In this document: in pieces, positions 8,640 through 17,170 of the stretch | Numbering within the stretch: the stretch's first letter is position 1 | Layout: every line of letters begins with the position of its first letter | NCBI GenBank assembly: GCA_026002855.1 | Contig: BPGD01000001.1 | Location: 372,001 to 436,000 of the forward strand | Length of the DNA stretch: 64,000 bases | DNA from: Bryobacteraceae bacterium | GTDB taxonomy: Bacteria; Acidobacteriota; Terriglobia; Bryobacterales; Bryobacteraceae | Direction of reading: 5' to 3' | The notes under the pieces: generated by a model | Seen by the model: only the letters and a program-made list of their open reading frames with translations | Told to the model about the DNA's origin: nothing | Databases searched by the model: none | Translations under genes and position numbers: made by a program

Positions 8640-10048
8640 GCCTCGGACCTCGAAGTGGAGTGGCGCCGCTTCCGCCAGGCTGCATAGACGGGAATCCCGG
8701 TGAGCACGATCAGCAGCCCGGGCCACGTGTAATTGGGTTTGTACAGAAGCAGCATCAGTTCAATAAAGGCCGCCGCGGCGATGTAGGCGGCCGGCAGCAG
8801 CGGATAGCCAAAGGCGCGGTAAGGGCGCCCGGCGTCGGGGCGCGTGCGGCGAAGCACGAACAGCCCGGCGATCGTCAGCATGTAAAAGAGCAAAACAGCG
8901 AAGATAACATAGTCGAGCAGATCGCTGTAGCGGCCGGTGAGCGTGAGGAAGGCCGCCCAGGCGCCCTGCATCCAGAGGCTGTGGTTTGGCGTGTGAGTGC
9001 GCGGGTTGACCCGCGCCGCGGCGGCGAAAAACAGCCCGTCTCGCGCCATCGCATAGTAGACGCGCGCGCCGGCGAAGATCATTCCGTTCAGGCAGCCGAA
9101 GGTGGACACCATCACCGCCAGCGCCATCACCTGCGTGGCCGCCGGGCCGAGGATCTTCGCGATCACCGCCGTCGCCACCCGGTCTTCCGGCGCATGCTGG
9201 ATGGCTTCCAGCGGCAGCGCCATCAGGTAGACGAGGTTGCAGGCCAGGTAGATCACTGACACGATGCCCACCCCGAACGCGAGCGACAGCGGCAGGTTGC
9301 GGCGCGGGTTGCGGATCTCGCCGGCAGTGAAGGTGACGTTGTTCCAGGCGTCAGAGCTGAACAGCGCGCCCACCATCGCCACGGCCGTCAACCGCAGCGC
9401 GTCCCAGCCAGACCAGGGCACCTCCCAGAAGCGGCCGAAGTTGCGCGCGACCGCCTCCGGCTGGCGCCCCCAGAGCACGCCCGCCACAATCAGTCCGGCC
9501 AGCGCGCCCACCTTGGCGATGGTGAAGATGTTTTGCACGCGGGCGCCCGCCTCAATGCCGCGCGTGTTGTGCCAGGTGAGCAGCAGGATGAGCCCGATCG
9601 CCACCAGCATCTGCGTGTTGACGCCTGCCGGGCCGAGCCGCACCAGCCAGACGTCGGCCGAAACTGCGGGCACGAAGACGCCGAGAAACTTGGCAAACGC
9701 CACCGCCACCGCCGCCAGCGTCCCCGTCTGGATCACCGTGAACAGCGTCCAGCCGTAGAGGAAGCCCCACAGCGGGCCGAAGGCCTCGCGCAGGTAAACA
9801 TACTGGCCGCCGGCGCGCGGCATCATCGCCGCCAGCTCGCCATAGCTGAGCGCGGCGGTCATCGTCAGCAGGGCGGTGACCACCCAGGTGGCCATCAGCA
9901 GTGCCGGCGACTGCACCTGCCGCGCGATGTCGGCCGAAACGATGAAGACGCCGCTGCCAATCATCGACCCCATGACGATGGTGGTCGCATCGAGCAGGCC
10001 CAGCCGTTCGGCCAGCGCCGGCTGTGTCACCGTGTCAGTTCGATCCAT
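8636..10048 (-). CDS. APC-family amino acid permease
   Basis: A 470-residue inner-membrane protein with about 12 helices and the helix-1 motif MGSMIGSGVFIVSADI, typical of the L-type/basic amino acid branch of the APC superfamily. It differs from the adjacent permease, so this is a pair of distinct paralogs rather than a recent duplication. It begins inside the end of thiE (22-base overlap) and ends in an ATGA overlap with the next permease. Such tight packing suggests one transcript running from the GTPase gene through thiE to the permeases. The substrate is unknown beyond amino acids or their relatives. Confidence 0.9.
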   Translation of the reverse strand: MDRTDTVTQPALAERLGLLDATTIVMGSMIGSGVFIVSADIARQVQSPALLMATWVVTALLTMTAALSYGELAAMMPRAGGQYVYLREAFGPLWGFLYGWTLFTVIQTGTLAAVAVAFAKFLGVFVPAVSADVWLVRLGPAGVNTQMLVAIGLILLLTWHNTRGIEAGARVQNIFTIAKVGALAGLIVAGVLWGRQPEAVARNFGRFWEVPWSGWDALRLTAVAMVGALFSSDAWNNVTFTAGEIRNPRRNLPLSLAFGVGIVSVIYLACNLVYLMALPLEAIQHAPEDRVATAVIAKILGPAATQVMALAVMVSTFGCLNGMIFAGARVYYAMARDGLFFAAAARVNPRTHTPNHSLWMQGAWAAFLTLTGRYSDLLDYVIFAVLLFYMLTIAGLFVLRRTRPDAGRPYRAFGYPLLPAAYIAAAAFIELMLLLYKPNYTWPGLLIVLTGIPVYAAWRKRRHSTSRSEA

Positions 10049-10671
10049 TCCTCCATCCGCCCCCTGACAGTGGCTTTGGTCATCTCCTCGGGCAGCAGAT
10101 CCCCGATGACGGCAATTGAATCGACGCCGGTGTTGAGCACCGCGCGGGCAAAGTCGCGCGTGATGCCGCCGATGGCCACCAGCGGCCGCTGCGTCAGCGG
10201 CCGCAGCGCCGCCAGCCGCTCCAGCCCGAGCGCGGGATCCGGGTTCTCCTTCGAGAACGTCTCGAAAACGGGCCCGATGGCCAGGTAGTCGGCGGGTTCG
10301 GCGGCAGCGGCGCAGAGCTGCTCCTCATTGTGCGTGGAAAAGCCGAGGATGCGCGCCTCGCCGAGCACGCGCCGGGCCAGCGTCGGCGGCAGGTCGTTCT
10401 GCCCGAGATGCACGCCGGCATCCAGCAGCGCGGCGATGTCGGCCCGGTCGTCGATGATGAGCCGCGCGCCGGCGCGCAGACAGAAAACAGCCAGTTGCGA
10501 AGCTGTTTCAAACATGGCGCGGGAATAATGTCCCTTATGGCGGAGTTGCAGGATGCGCGCGCCGCCCTCAAGCAGCGCCTCGGCAAACCAGAGCGGATCG
10601 CGGCCGCGCCGGGCGAGCGCGGCGGTGTCGACAATCGGGTAAACGCGGGGGAGCTCCAGCCTTTCCGTCAA
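10027..10671 (-). CDS. thiE: Thiamine phosphate synthase
   Basis: A 214-residue TIM-barrel enzyme that joins hydroxymethylpyrimidine diphosphate and thiazole phosphate to thiamine phosphate. Family signatures are present in order: ILQLRHKG early in the barrel, the pyrophosphate/metal-binding IIDDRADIA, GVHLGQNDLP, GFSTHN, DYLAIGPVFET and PLVAIGGI. Length is normal for the family. It is the only thiamine gene in the window and sits between a dynamin-like GTPase (51 bases upstream) and an amino acid permease whose start it overlaps. No TPP riboswitch is seen in the short gap upstream, so any riboswitch would have to lie ahead of the whole operon. Confidence 0.95.
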   Translation of the reverse strand: MTERLELPRVYPIVDTAALARRGRDPLWFAEALLEGGARILQLRHKGHYSRAMFETASQLAVFCLRAGARLIIDDRADIAALLDAGVHLGQNDLPPTLARRVLGEARILGFSTHNEEQLCAAAAEPADYLAIGPVFETFSKENPDPALGLERLAALRPLTQRPLVAIGGITRDFARAVLNTGVDSIAVIGDLLPEEMTKATVRGRMEEWIELTR

Positions 10672-10722
10672 GGCTCCAGTCTATTCGATCCGGGGCCGCC
10701 GCGGCGATGCCGGTCCCCTGCG

Positions 10723-12402
10723 CTACGGATGACGCCATGCCGCCCGCGCGCGTTCGAGCTGTTCGAGATCGGCGCGGATCGCCTCCGCCTGCCCGCCGGT
10801 GGTCCGCAGCACCTGCTCCACCGTGTGAATGAGCGATTCCAGCCGGCGTCTCGCCTCGGCCAGCAGCGAGGAACAGGCTGCGGCAATGGCGTCGTTCCAC
10901 TGCGTCGTCAGCCGCGCCAGGTTGATCTCCACCGCCCGTTCCACCTTGCCGCGGAAGTGGGCGAGCACGATGCCGCGTACCAGCCTCATCGGGATCGCCC
11001 AGCTCAGCAGCTCCCAGTTGCGGTCGAAGATCTTGCCGACGCGGACGTCGGGCTCGCGCGGCTCGGCCACCGTCATCTCCACCTGAGACGTCTTCAGCGG
11101 AACGCCCAGCGTCTCCAGCATCCGGTCCGACAGGCGGTTGCGGAAGTCCTGCAAGGACTGCGAGAGTTGCCGCGCCACGCGGCGCGCCGGTTCGAGAAAC
11201 TCCTGGCGGTGCGCCGAAGACAGTTGTGCCAGCTCGCGCCGCAAGGCCCCGGCCAGCCACTGTTCGAAGCCGTCCATGGCCGCCGCCAGGCTCGAGCTCC
11301 ACTGCGGGAAGTTCTCTTCCAGCTCGCGCACAAGCCGACGGGTGATGTCGGCCGCCTGCGGCCGCAGGCGGGCCTCGATGGCGGCGCGCGAAGTGGCCGT
11401 GGCGTGGCGCACGACGAGCTCCAGCCCCAGCCGCGTATCATCGAGCGCCGCCTTCTCGCCGAGGACGCGCCGCAGCAGCTCCTCGCGTTCCGTCTCGGCG
11501 CGCTCGGCCGCCTTCAGCGCCACCCGAAGATATTCGGCGGTTTCCCCGGCCAGGGAATCCATTTTGTGGCGGAGAATTTCCTCCCACTGCGCGGCGCCGT
11601 CACGGCGCAGCGGATCGAGCAGCTCGTTCTCCACCCGGTGACGGAGGGCCTCAAAGCCGGGCCGAGAAGAGTACGGATAGACCGGCAGGCCCCCCTCCCA
11701 CTGCCCGGCCAACTGGCGGCGGACAAACTCCTCCACCTGGCGGCGGCCGTCCTCATCAAGAATGTCAATCTTGGTCAGCAGAATGGCGATGCGGGGCGTG
11801 TAGCGCGAGAGCTCGGCGATCAGCTCGACATCGTGCCGGGTAAGCGGCGGGTCCACGCTGATGGCGACCAGCGCCAGGCCCACGTTGGGCAGCCACTCGC
11901 GTGAAGCTTCGGTGTTGTGCGCGAAGACGCTTTCCATGCCCGGCGTATCGACGAACCGGATGCCGCGCCAGCGCTCCATTTCGGGCAGCCAGACACGGAC
12001 GCGGGCGACGTCTTTCCGGTTGCCGGGGTTGCGGCTCTCATCGACATATTCCGCCAGCGCCTCCAGCGGCGCGGTCTCGCTGCGCCCGCCGCCAAACTCG
12101 ATCTCGGCCCTCGCCTCACGGCCAACTTCGATTTCCGTGACCACGCTGGTGACCGGGATGACCCCCACCGGCAGCAGCGGCCGGCCGAGCAGGCCGTTGA
12201 GAAACGTCGTTTTTCCTGCCTTAAAGCGGCCGAGAATCGCGACATTCACTGCTTTTTCGGCAGCAAAACGGCGGGTACTTTCGAGAAATTCCTCGAGCGC
12301 TTCCAGCCGGTATTTCTCCACCAGCGAACCGATGCGCTCCAGCGCCGCAGAAGCGTCCGTTCCGTTGCTTGCGGCAGATTCTGTGGAAATGGGCTGCGTC
12401 AT
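10723..12402 (-). CDS. Dynamin-like GTPase
   Basis: A 559-residue large GTPase of the bacterial dynamin-like family. The G domain shows P-loop GRFKAGKT at 58-65, a switch Thr region PVTSVVT at about 83-89, DTPG at 152-155 and TKID at 210-213. The C-terminal part is a long helical region (about 330-559) with heptad-like Leu/Ala/Glu patterns, as in the stalk of these proteins, and one hydrophobic stretch near residue 480 that may contact membrane. Bacterial relatives act in membrane remodelling or stress protection; no specific role can be assigned. The ATG at 12402 follows a GAGGAAGG ribosome site. It heads the minus-strand run that continues through thiE and the permeases. Confidence 0.82.
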   Translation of the reverse strand: MTQPISTESAASNGTDASAALERIGSLVEKYRLEALEEFLESTRRFAAEKAVNVAILGRFKAGKTTFLNGLLGRPLLPVGVIPVTSVVTEIEVGREARAEIEFGGGRSETAPLEALAEYVDESRNPGNRKDVARVRVWLPEMERWRGIRFVDTPGMESVFAHNTEASREWLPNVGLALVAISVDPPLTRHDVELIAELSRYTPRIAILLTKIDILDEDGRRQVEEFVRRQLAGQWEGGLPVYPYSSRPGFEALRHRVENELLDPLRRDGAAQWEEILRHKMDSLAGETAEYLRVALKAAERAETEREELLRRVLGEKAALDDTRLGLELVVRHATATSRAAIEARLRPQAADITRRLVRELEENFPQWSSSLAAAMDGFEQWLAGALRRELAQLSSAHRQEFLEPARRVARQLSQSLQDFRNRLSDRMLETLGVPLKTSQVEMTVAEPREPDVRVGKIFDRNWELLSWAIPMRLVRGIVLAHFRGKVERAVEINLARLTTQWNDAIAAACSSLLAEARRRLESLIHTVEQVLRTTGGQAEAIRADLEQLERARAAWRHP

Positions 12403-12821
12403 GGTGCGACCTTCCTCGTCCTGACGGGCGGGCGCCGCCCGCAAATGCGCATGGACAACAGGGCAGAAGTCCCGGCCGTCAGAAGACCCGGGGAGGGGAA
12501 AGAGGACTGGATCTGCTTCGGGATTCCCGCCCTGCCGTTCGCCGCGCGTTCCATGCAAATGTCGCCTTTCCTGCAATCGCCCGGCGCGCCGGCTGCGGGC
12601 CTGCGCCGCGGGCATCAGGTAGGAGTCATCGGCCGTTGGGAACGGCGGTTCAGGGCGGACTCCACCGCCACCTGTTTTCATTATCCCAGATGCAGATGCT
12701 TTCAGGCCGTGCCGCCTTCCACACGCCGGTGCTCCGGGACGGGAGGCAGGTTCCCGTCACCGGCGGCATCAAGTCGTGCACGAATGGAAAAGGCCAGCAG
12801 AACACGGACGAAGAAGGCCCA
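12403..12821. other. Intergenic stretch upstream of the GTPase gene
   Basis: No convincing gene is seen here. Short reading frames on either strand show the biased Arg/Pro/Ala composition of non-coding high-GC DNA. The only structure noted is a GC-rich hairpin at about 12425-12440 just upstream of the GTPase start. The promoter of the GTPase-thiE-permease run should lie in this stretch, but no clear -35/-10 pair was identified. Confidence 0.5.
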
Positions 12822-13030
12822 CTGATTGGGAGGAAGAACACCCTCGGCAAGGTGGCGGCCGCCTCTGGGGTAGGCGCGCTGATCGGCGCGCTGGCCGCGG
12901 GTGGAAAAGGCGCGGCGAGCGGCGCTGGCATTGGCGCCGGGGCTGCAACGATCCTGGTGCGGTCCGGCGCGCAGGCCCCAACATCCGGCTGAAGGCCGGC
13001 CCGGAGATCGTGCTGAGCGTGAGTTCGCGG
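12822..13030 (+). pseudogene. Remnant of a glycine-zipper protein
   Basis: The plus strand reads as the glycine-zipper segment of an acidobacterial envelope protein (LIGRKNTLGKV, then repeated GxxxG including ALAAGGKGAASGAGIGAGA). It is then interrupted at about 12950-12992. The expected continuation, RLKAGPEIVLSVSS, is read only in another frame from 12980 to 13030. The same order (glycine zipper, then a xPAGTxLTFxL-type strand) occurs intact in the lipoprotein at 31828-32763. No start codon, ribosome site or signal peptide is found for this copy. It is probably a frameshifted fragment of a related gene; a sequencing error is an alternative. Confidence 0.6.
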
Positions 13031-13512
13031 CGGGAGGGTCAGGGCCCCGGAAGGAAGCCGGCAGCCGCTGTTTCAACATTCCCATTGACGCCGTCCTGTA
13101 CGGCAGATCGGTCGACCTGGAGATCCGTTTTGGAGACCCTCCGGCGTTGCCGGGCCCGAATCGGATCGCCGGCCTCAGCCTGGAGCTTGGGCACACGGCA
13201 TTGTTGCTGCCGTGTGCGTATGCAATCCGGGGCGGGGAACGGCCTCGGGCTGAGTCCCTCAGCCGCTCCTCCACTTCAGCCGGGATACTTCGGCGTCCAC
13301 CGGGCGACTGAACGGACCCTCACTCGCCTTTCCTGGCAGTTTGAACCGGGAAAACCGCACGCCGCTCACGCATCCTAAAGCTGAGGCGAGTTCCGCCGAT
13401 AGATGGACTGGAGCGCGGGGGTTGGCCGCCCGCCCGGGCTGGCCAATTGGCTGGGTCACGATGGTCGGCCCAAACGGCTTTGGATCGCAGTGTTGTTGAA
13501 CCGGAGACGTGC
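13031..13512. other. Intergenic stretch with one hairpin
   Basis: No gene is supported here. A perfect 10-base-pair hairpin (arms 13191-13200 and 13208-13217, GCACACGGCA with its complement, 7-base loop) is the only clear structure. It is not followed by a T-run, so a terminator role is not shown. The promoter of the downstream barrel/glycosyltransferase operon is expected towards the right end. Confidence 0.5.
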
Positions 13513-14406
13513 ATGGGGATTTGCTCAGCGGCGGACTTGCCGTCGGAAGTATGGGCGAGTGGCTCACGAATCACCAGTGTGTGCCTCCGGACGTTCGCCC
13601 TATTCGCAGCCATTGCTGCGACGCAGCCCTGTGTTGTGGGGGCGGCATGGGTGCAGAAGCGCGGCCACGGAATCCTGATCGCGGGGCTGAACCGATACTT
13701 CGCCGATGAGCGTTTCTCACTGGACGGCGCGCGCGAGCCTCTCGGGCCTGACGCCGAGTTCCGAAGCTGGACGCCCAATGTGTGGATGGAGGTCGGTCTG
13801 ACGAACCGCTGGACCGGGATCTTTTCTTTCAGCGTGCCAACCCTGCGGTACGAGGATCGTTTCTATCGGGCCTCCGCCACCGCTGCCGGCGACATGCAAG
13901 CGGGCTTTCGCAGGGCATTGAGGGCCTCCGATAGCGGCTGGCAGGTATCGTTGCAGGCGCTCGCCAAGGCGCCTGCGTACTCCGCGCGCACCCAGCCGCG
14001 GCCCGGCAATGGACAAGGCGATCTGGAAATGCTCCTTCAGGCCGGGCGAAGTTTCCCGGTGGGGCGGCACTGGGCCTACTTTTCGGGCGAGGGCGGGTAC
14101 CGCATCCGCTGGGGCCGTCCCGCCGACCAATGGCGCGGTGAAGCCAGCGGCGGGCTGCATGTTCACTCCCGCGTCACTTTGATGGCACAGGTCTTCGGGA
14201 TCCGCAGCACAGGCCATTTTCCAGTCCTGCCGGCCGGAGTCAACCCGCAGGTGGAGCCCTGGTTTCACCTGCTGCGGGTTCAGCCTTCTGTGGTGATTCG
14301 CCTTGGGCCGCAGTTGCGCCTTCAGGGAGGCTACGGCTGGGACGTGGCCGGCCGAAACATCGGCATCGGACGGCAGTGGGTATTCGCTGTATGGAAGACC
14401 TTCTGA
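13513..14406 (+). CDS. Outer-membrane beta-barrel protein (XagA-like)
   Basis: A 297-residue exported protein. A signal peptide lies at about residues 20-45 (CLRTFALFAAIAATQP) and is followed by alternating polar/aromatic strands (for example WMEVGLTNRWTGIFSFSV and HWAYFSGEGGYRIRWG), ending in an aromatic residue (WKTF). This is the pattern of an outer-membrane barrel. The ATG at 13513 is chosen because GGAG stands six bases before it; a GTG at 13579 is an alternative. It overlaps the next gene, a glycosyltransferase, by 16 bases. Gene order barrel, glycosyltransferase, small membrane protein resembles xagABC of Xanthomonas, which is needed for a biofilm polysaccharide. The XagA assignment rests on order and architecture only. 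Confidence 0.55.
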   Translation: MGICSAADLPSEVWASGSRITSVCLRTFALFAAIAATQPCVVGAAWVQKRGHGILIAGLNRYFADERFSLDGAREPLGPDAEFRSWTPNVWMEVGLTNRWTGIFSFSVPTLRYEDRFYRASATAAGDMQAGFRRALRASDSGWQVSLQALAKAPAYSARTQPRPGNGQGDLEMLLQAGRSFPVGRHWAYFSGEGGYRIRWGRPADQWRGEASGGLHVHSRVTLMAQVFGIRSTGHFPVLPAGVNPQVEPWFHLLRVQPSVVIRLGPQLRLQGGYGWDVAGRNIGIGRQWVFAVWKTF

Positions 14407-16298
14407 AAGACGCCGGAGGGCCCACGGGTTCCAGTGCCGCCACGTCACTGCGGATCGGCGAACGGCTGGTGGCAGCCGGGCTGATCAGCGAACACCAGCT
14501 TCGCCAGGCGCTCGAGTTGCAGCAGTCCAGCGGCATGGCGCTCGGGCAGGTGCTCATGGCCGAGGGCTGGATCCGGCCGCTCGATTTCTACACGTTTCTC
14601 GCTGAGCAGCACGGTCTGCCGTTCGTGAACCTGGTGGAGCAGCCCCCGGACCCGGCGCTGTTTGACGCCTCGCGGCTCGATGATTATGTCCGCCTACGAT
14701 ACGTCCCATGGCGCAGACGCGGAGGCACGCTTCAAATCGCCGTCGCAGAGGTCGGCGAGGACACGTTCGCCAGGCTCCGGGCGGAATACGGACCGCAAGC
14801 GGAATTCGTCGTGACTTCGCGCCTGGACATCCTCTGGACGGTGCAACGCCTGGCCCATGACGCGCTGGTGGCCGACGCAACCTTTGGGCGCGAACGGCGC
14901 GACCCTGTCCATTCGGCGCGCATGGTTTTGGACAAGCGCCAGAAGGCGGCGGGAGGGATTCTTCTTGTCGTGCTGGTTGCCGCTCTGCTGTGGAAGGGGC
15001 TGGCCGCGCTGGTCGCTCTGCATGCGCTGGTCATCGCCGCGCTGGCCGGCAGCTTCTTCCTGCGCGCGGTGCTTGTCTGGCGCGGGAGCAGCACGCTCTA
15101 CCAGGTGCGCACAACGCGCGAAGAGCTGGAGAGTCTGGATCCCCGAAGCCTGCCCATTTACACGATCCTCGTGCCGCTCTACCGCGACGCCGCCGTCGTG
15201 CCGACACTCGCCAACGCCCTGCGCCGGCTCGATTATCCGCGCTCAAAGCTTGACATCCGGCTCATTCTCGAGGGCGACGATCCCGAGACCATTGAGGCCT
15301 GCAAGCGGGCTGGACTGGAGGCCAGCGTCGAGCTCGTCGTGGTGCCTCCATCGGAACCGCGCACCAAACCGAAGGCGTTGAACTACGCCCTGCCTTTCGC
15401 CCAGGGACAGTTCCTCACCATTTACGATGCCGAGGACGTCCCTGAACCGGATCAACTGAAAAAGGCCGTTGCCGCTTTCCGCAAGGCCCCCTGGGACGTC
15501 GTCTGCCTCCAGGCGCGGCTGAATTACTTCAACTGGAACGAGAACTGGCTCACCCGTCTCTTCACTCTCGAGTATTCACTCTGGTTCGACTGGTACCTGC
15601 CGGGGCTTGAATCTCTGGGGATCCCCATCCCGCTCGGCGGGACCTCGAACCACTTCCGCGTCGAGATCATCCGGGCGCTGGGCGGTTGGGATCCGTTCAA
15701 TGTCACCGAAGACGCCGATCTGGGACTGCGGTTCACGATGAGCGGCTGGAAGGTCGGCGTGCTGGACTCGACCACGTTTGAGGAGGCGAACTGCCAGTTG
15801 CGGAACTGGATCAACCAGCGCAGCCGCTGGATCAAGGGATACATCCAGACCTGGCTGGTCTACATGCGCCGGCCGTGGCGGACGTTTCGGCGCCTGGGTT
15901 GGCGCGGCTTTCTCGGCTTCCAGGCCTTCATTGGCGGCTCGTTTCTCGCCCCGCTCGTGTTCCCGCCGCTGGCCGCGATGTATCTCTACTGGCTGCTGAC
16001 GCGCACGACCGCTCTCGCGCCGCTGTTTCCGGGGCTGCTGCTGGACGTATCCCTGTTCCTTCTCCCCGTGGCCAACGGCCTGCTGATCTACTTCCACATG
16101 CTGGCCGGCTGGCAGCGGGGGCGGCCGACGCTGGTCCTGTGGGCCGTCCAGCTCCCCGCCTACTACTTCCTCATGTCGCTGGCCGCCTGGAAAGCGTTCT
16201 GGCAACTGGTGCGTCGGCCGCACTACTGGGAAAAGACCGCCCACGGGCTGACGCAGATGCATCCTGCCGGAAAGGAGGATCTCACTCGTGCCGCATGA
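14391..16298 (+). CDS. Glycosyltransferase family 2 with N-terminal MshEN domain (XagB-like)
   Basis: A 635-residue inner-membrane enzyme. Residues about 20-150 match a MshEN (GspE N-terminal) domain, with LRIGERLVAAGLISEHQL and LPFVNL; in other proteins this domain can bind cyclic di-GMP. Two helices follow (about 185-227), then a GT2 catalytic domain with DAED at 346-349, TEDADLG at 439-445 and QRSRW at 476-480. The latter is the QxxRW motif of processive synthases, and three or four further helices follow. It probably polymerises and exports a polysaccharide, with activity possibly gated by cyclic di-GMP. The ATG at 14391 is preferred to a GTG at 14376. It overlaps both neighbours and is the centre of the xagABC-like operon. 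Confidence 0.8.
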   Translation: MEDLLKDAGGPTGSSAATSLRIGERLVAAGLISEHQLRQALELQQSSGMALGQVLMAEGWIRPLDFYTFLAEQHGLPFVNLVEQPPDPALFDASRLDDYVRLRYVPWRRRGGTLQIAVAEVGEDTFARLRAEYGPQAEFVVTSRLDILWTVQRLAHDALVADATFGRERRDPVHSARMVLDKRQKAAGGILLVVLVAALLWKGLAALVALHALVIAALAGSFFLRAVLVWRGSSTLYQVRTTREELESLDPRSLPIYTILVPLYRDAAVVPTLANALRRLDYPRSKLDIRLILEGDDPETIEACKRAGLEASVELVVVPPSEPRTKPKALNYALPFAQGQFLTIYDAEDVPEPDQLKKAVAAFRKAPWDVVCLQARLNYFNWNENWLTRLFTLEYSLWFDWYLPGLESLGIPIPLGGTSNHFRVEIIRALGGWDPFNVTEDADLGLRFTMSGWKVGVLDSTTFEEANCQLRNWINQRSRWIKGYIQTWLVYMRRPWRTFRRLGWRGFLGFQAFIGGSFLAPLVFPPLAAMYLYWLLTRTTALAPLFPGLLLDVSLFLLPVANGLLIYFHMLAGWQRGRPTLVLWAVQLPAYYFLMSLAAWKAFWQLVRRPHYWEKTAHGLTQMHPAGKEDLTRAA

Positions 16299-16689
16299 AT
16301 CGCCCCGACGGCTGGAGGCTGCCAACACCTGGCTGCTGGCGGTGGCGCTGCTTCTGGCAGTCGCTGGAGCGCAGATGGCCGCCTCAGTCGTTGCCGCCGG
16401 ATTCGCGGCGAACTCCCTCTGGCTGCTGTTCCGCACCCGTTCGGCGCGCGCCCGGCTCCAGACGGGCATCGCGCTGCCCCTGCTGGCCATCACCGCCGCC
16501 GACAATGCGGCGGCAGCCGCCTATCTGGCCCTGGCAGCCGTCATCATCGCGCTCCAGGAGAAAGGCTGGTTGAACCGGCTGGCCTCCTTGTTGACGCTTG
16601 TCTTTCCGCTGCTTCTCCTGCACGGCATGACGGCCTACTTCCACTGGATCCAATACAGGCCGGCCTGGCTCCGCCCGCCCACTCTGTAG
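16288..16689 (+). CDS. Small membrane protein (XagC-like position)
   Basis: A 133-residue protein with three to four hydrophobic helices separated by short Arg-rich turns. It starts with GTG at 16288, supported by AAAGGAGG nine bases upstream, and overlaps the end of the glycosyltransferase by 11 bases, so expression is coupled. No catalytic motif is visible. Its place after a barrel protein and a MshEN-glycosyltransferase matches the third gene of xagABC clusters, whose product is a small membrane protein of unknown mechanism. It may assist assembly or export of the polysaccharide. Confidence 0.6.
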   Translation: MPHESPRRLEAANTWLLAVALLLAVAGAQMAASVVAAGFAANSLWLLFRTRSARARLQTGIALPLLAITAADNAAAAAYLALAAVIIALQEKGWLNRLASLLTLVFPLLLLHGMTAYFHWIQYRPAWLRPPTL

Positions 16690-16706
16690 AGGATCCATCG
16701 CGCGAC

Positions 16707-16736
16707 GGAAGCGGAGGCGGCTCCGCCCCGCTTTCC
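16707..16736 (+). terminator. GC-rich hairpin after the xag-like operon
   Basis: The arms GGAAGCGG..GGCGG and CCGCC..CGCTTTCC form a strong imperfect stem about 18 bases after the stop of the small membrane protein. No T-run follows, so this is only a terminator-like hairpin. Confidence 0.4.
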
Positions 16737-16820
16737 CACGCGCCTGACGATCAGGCCGCCTGTTTCACGCCGGGACGGATCCGCGCCATCGGGGACCAGT
16801 CTTCCGCCTGCATCCAGGCG

Positions 16821-16961
16821 ATGGCAAACAAAGCCAGAGTGCAGGGCATTCCTGCGGCAAAGATTCTCGAGACGCTGCACATCGTCGGCTTTGCCCTGGC
16901 AACCAAAGTGATCGGAGAGGCCGAACCGGTCTTCGACATGCTTCGCCAGGCGTCAGAGTGA
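16821..16961 (+). pseudogene. Possible fragment of a carboxymuconolactone decarboxylase/AhpD-like gene
   Basis: A 46-codon frame from ATG to TGA, open further upstream without a start, reads like the helical core of the AhpD/CMD fold: CIQAMANKARVQGIP just before and across the ATG, then KILETLHIVGFALAT. In intact members a CxxC or similar stands before this segment; here only a lone Cys is seen. No ribosome site is present. The surrounding 480 bases (16690-17170) hold no other gene that can be supported. Treat it as a probable degraded remnant; chance similarity cannot be excluded. Confidence 0.3.
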
Positions 16962-17170
16962 TTATGGGGGCAGGCGCCGCCGGTCATTTTTCCCCGGTGC
17001 AAGGCCCGTCCCGTGCCCGTTTCGGCGGCCGCAATGTTCAGCCCATCAGCAGTGAGCGGGAGCCGGCCATGTCTCCGAAGAGCAGCGGGAGTCCCCTCTT
17101 CTGCCGGGCGCGCGCCACGATGACCGGAGGCGTATCTGCCGTGACGTGAATGGGTGCAGCGGCCCTCGTC

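Noticed and set aside
10672-10722. TPP riboswitch before thiE
   Set aside because: The gap is 51 bases and contains no recognisable TPP-sensing core.
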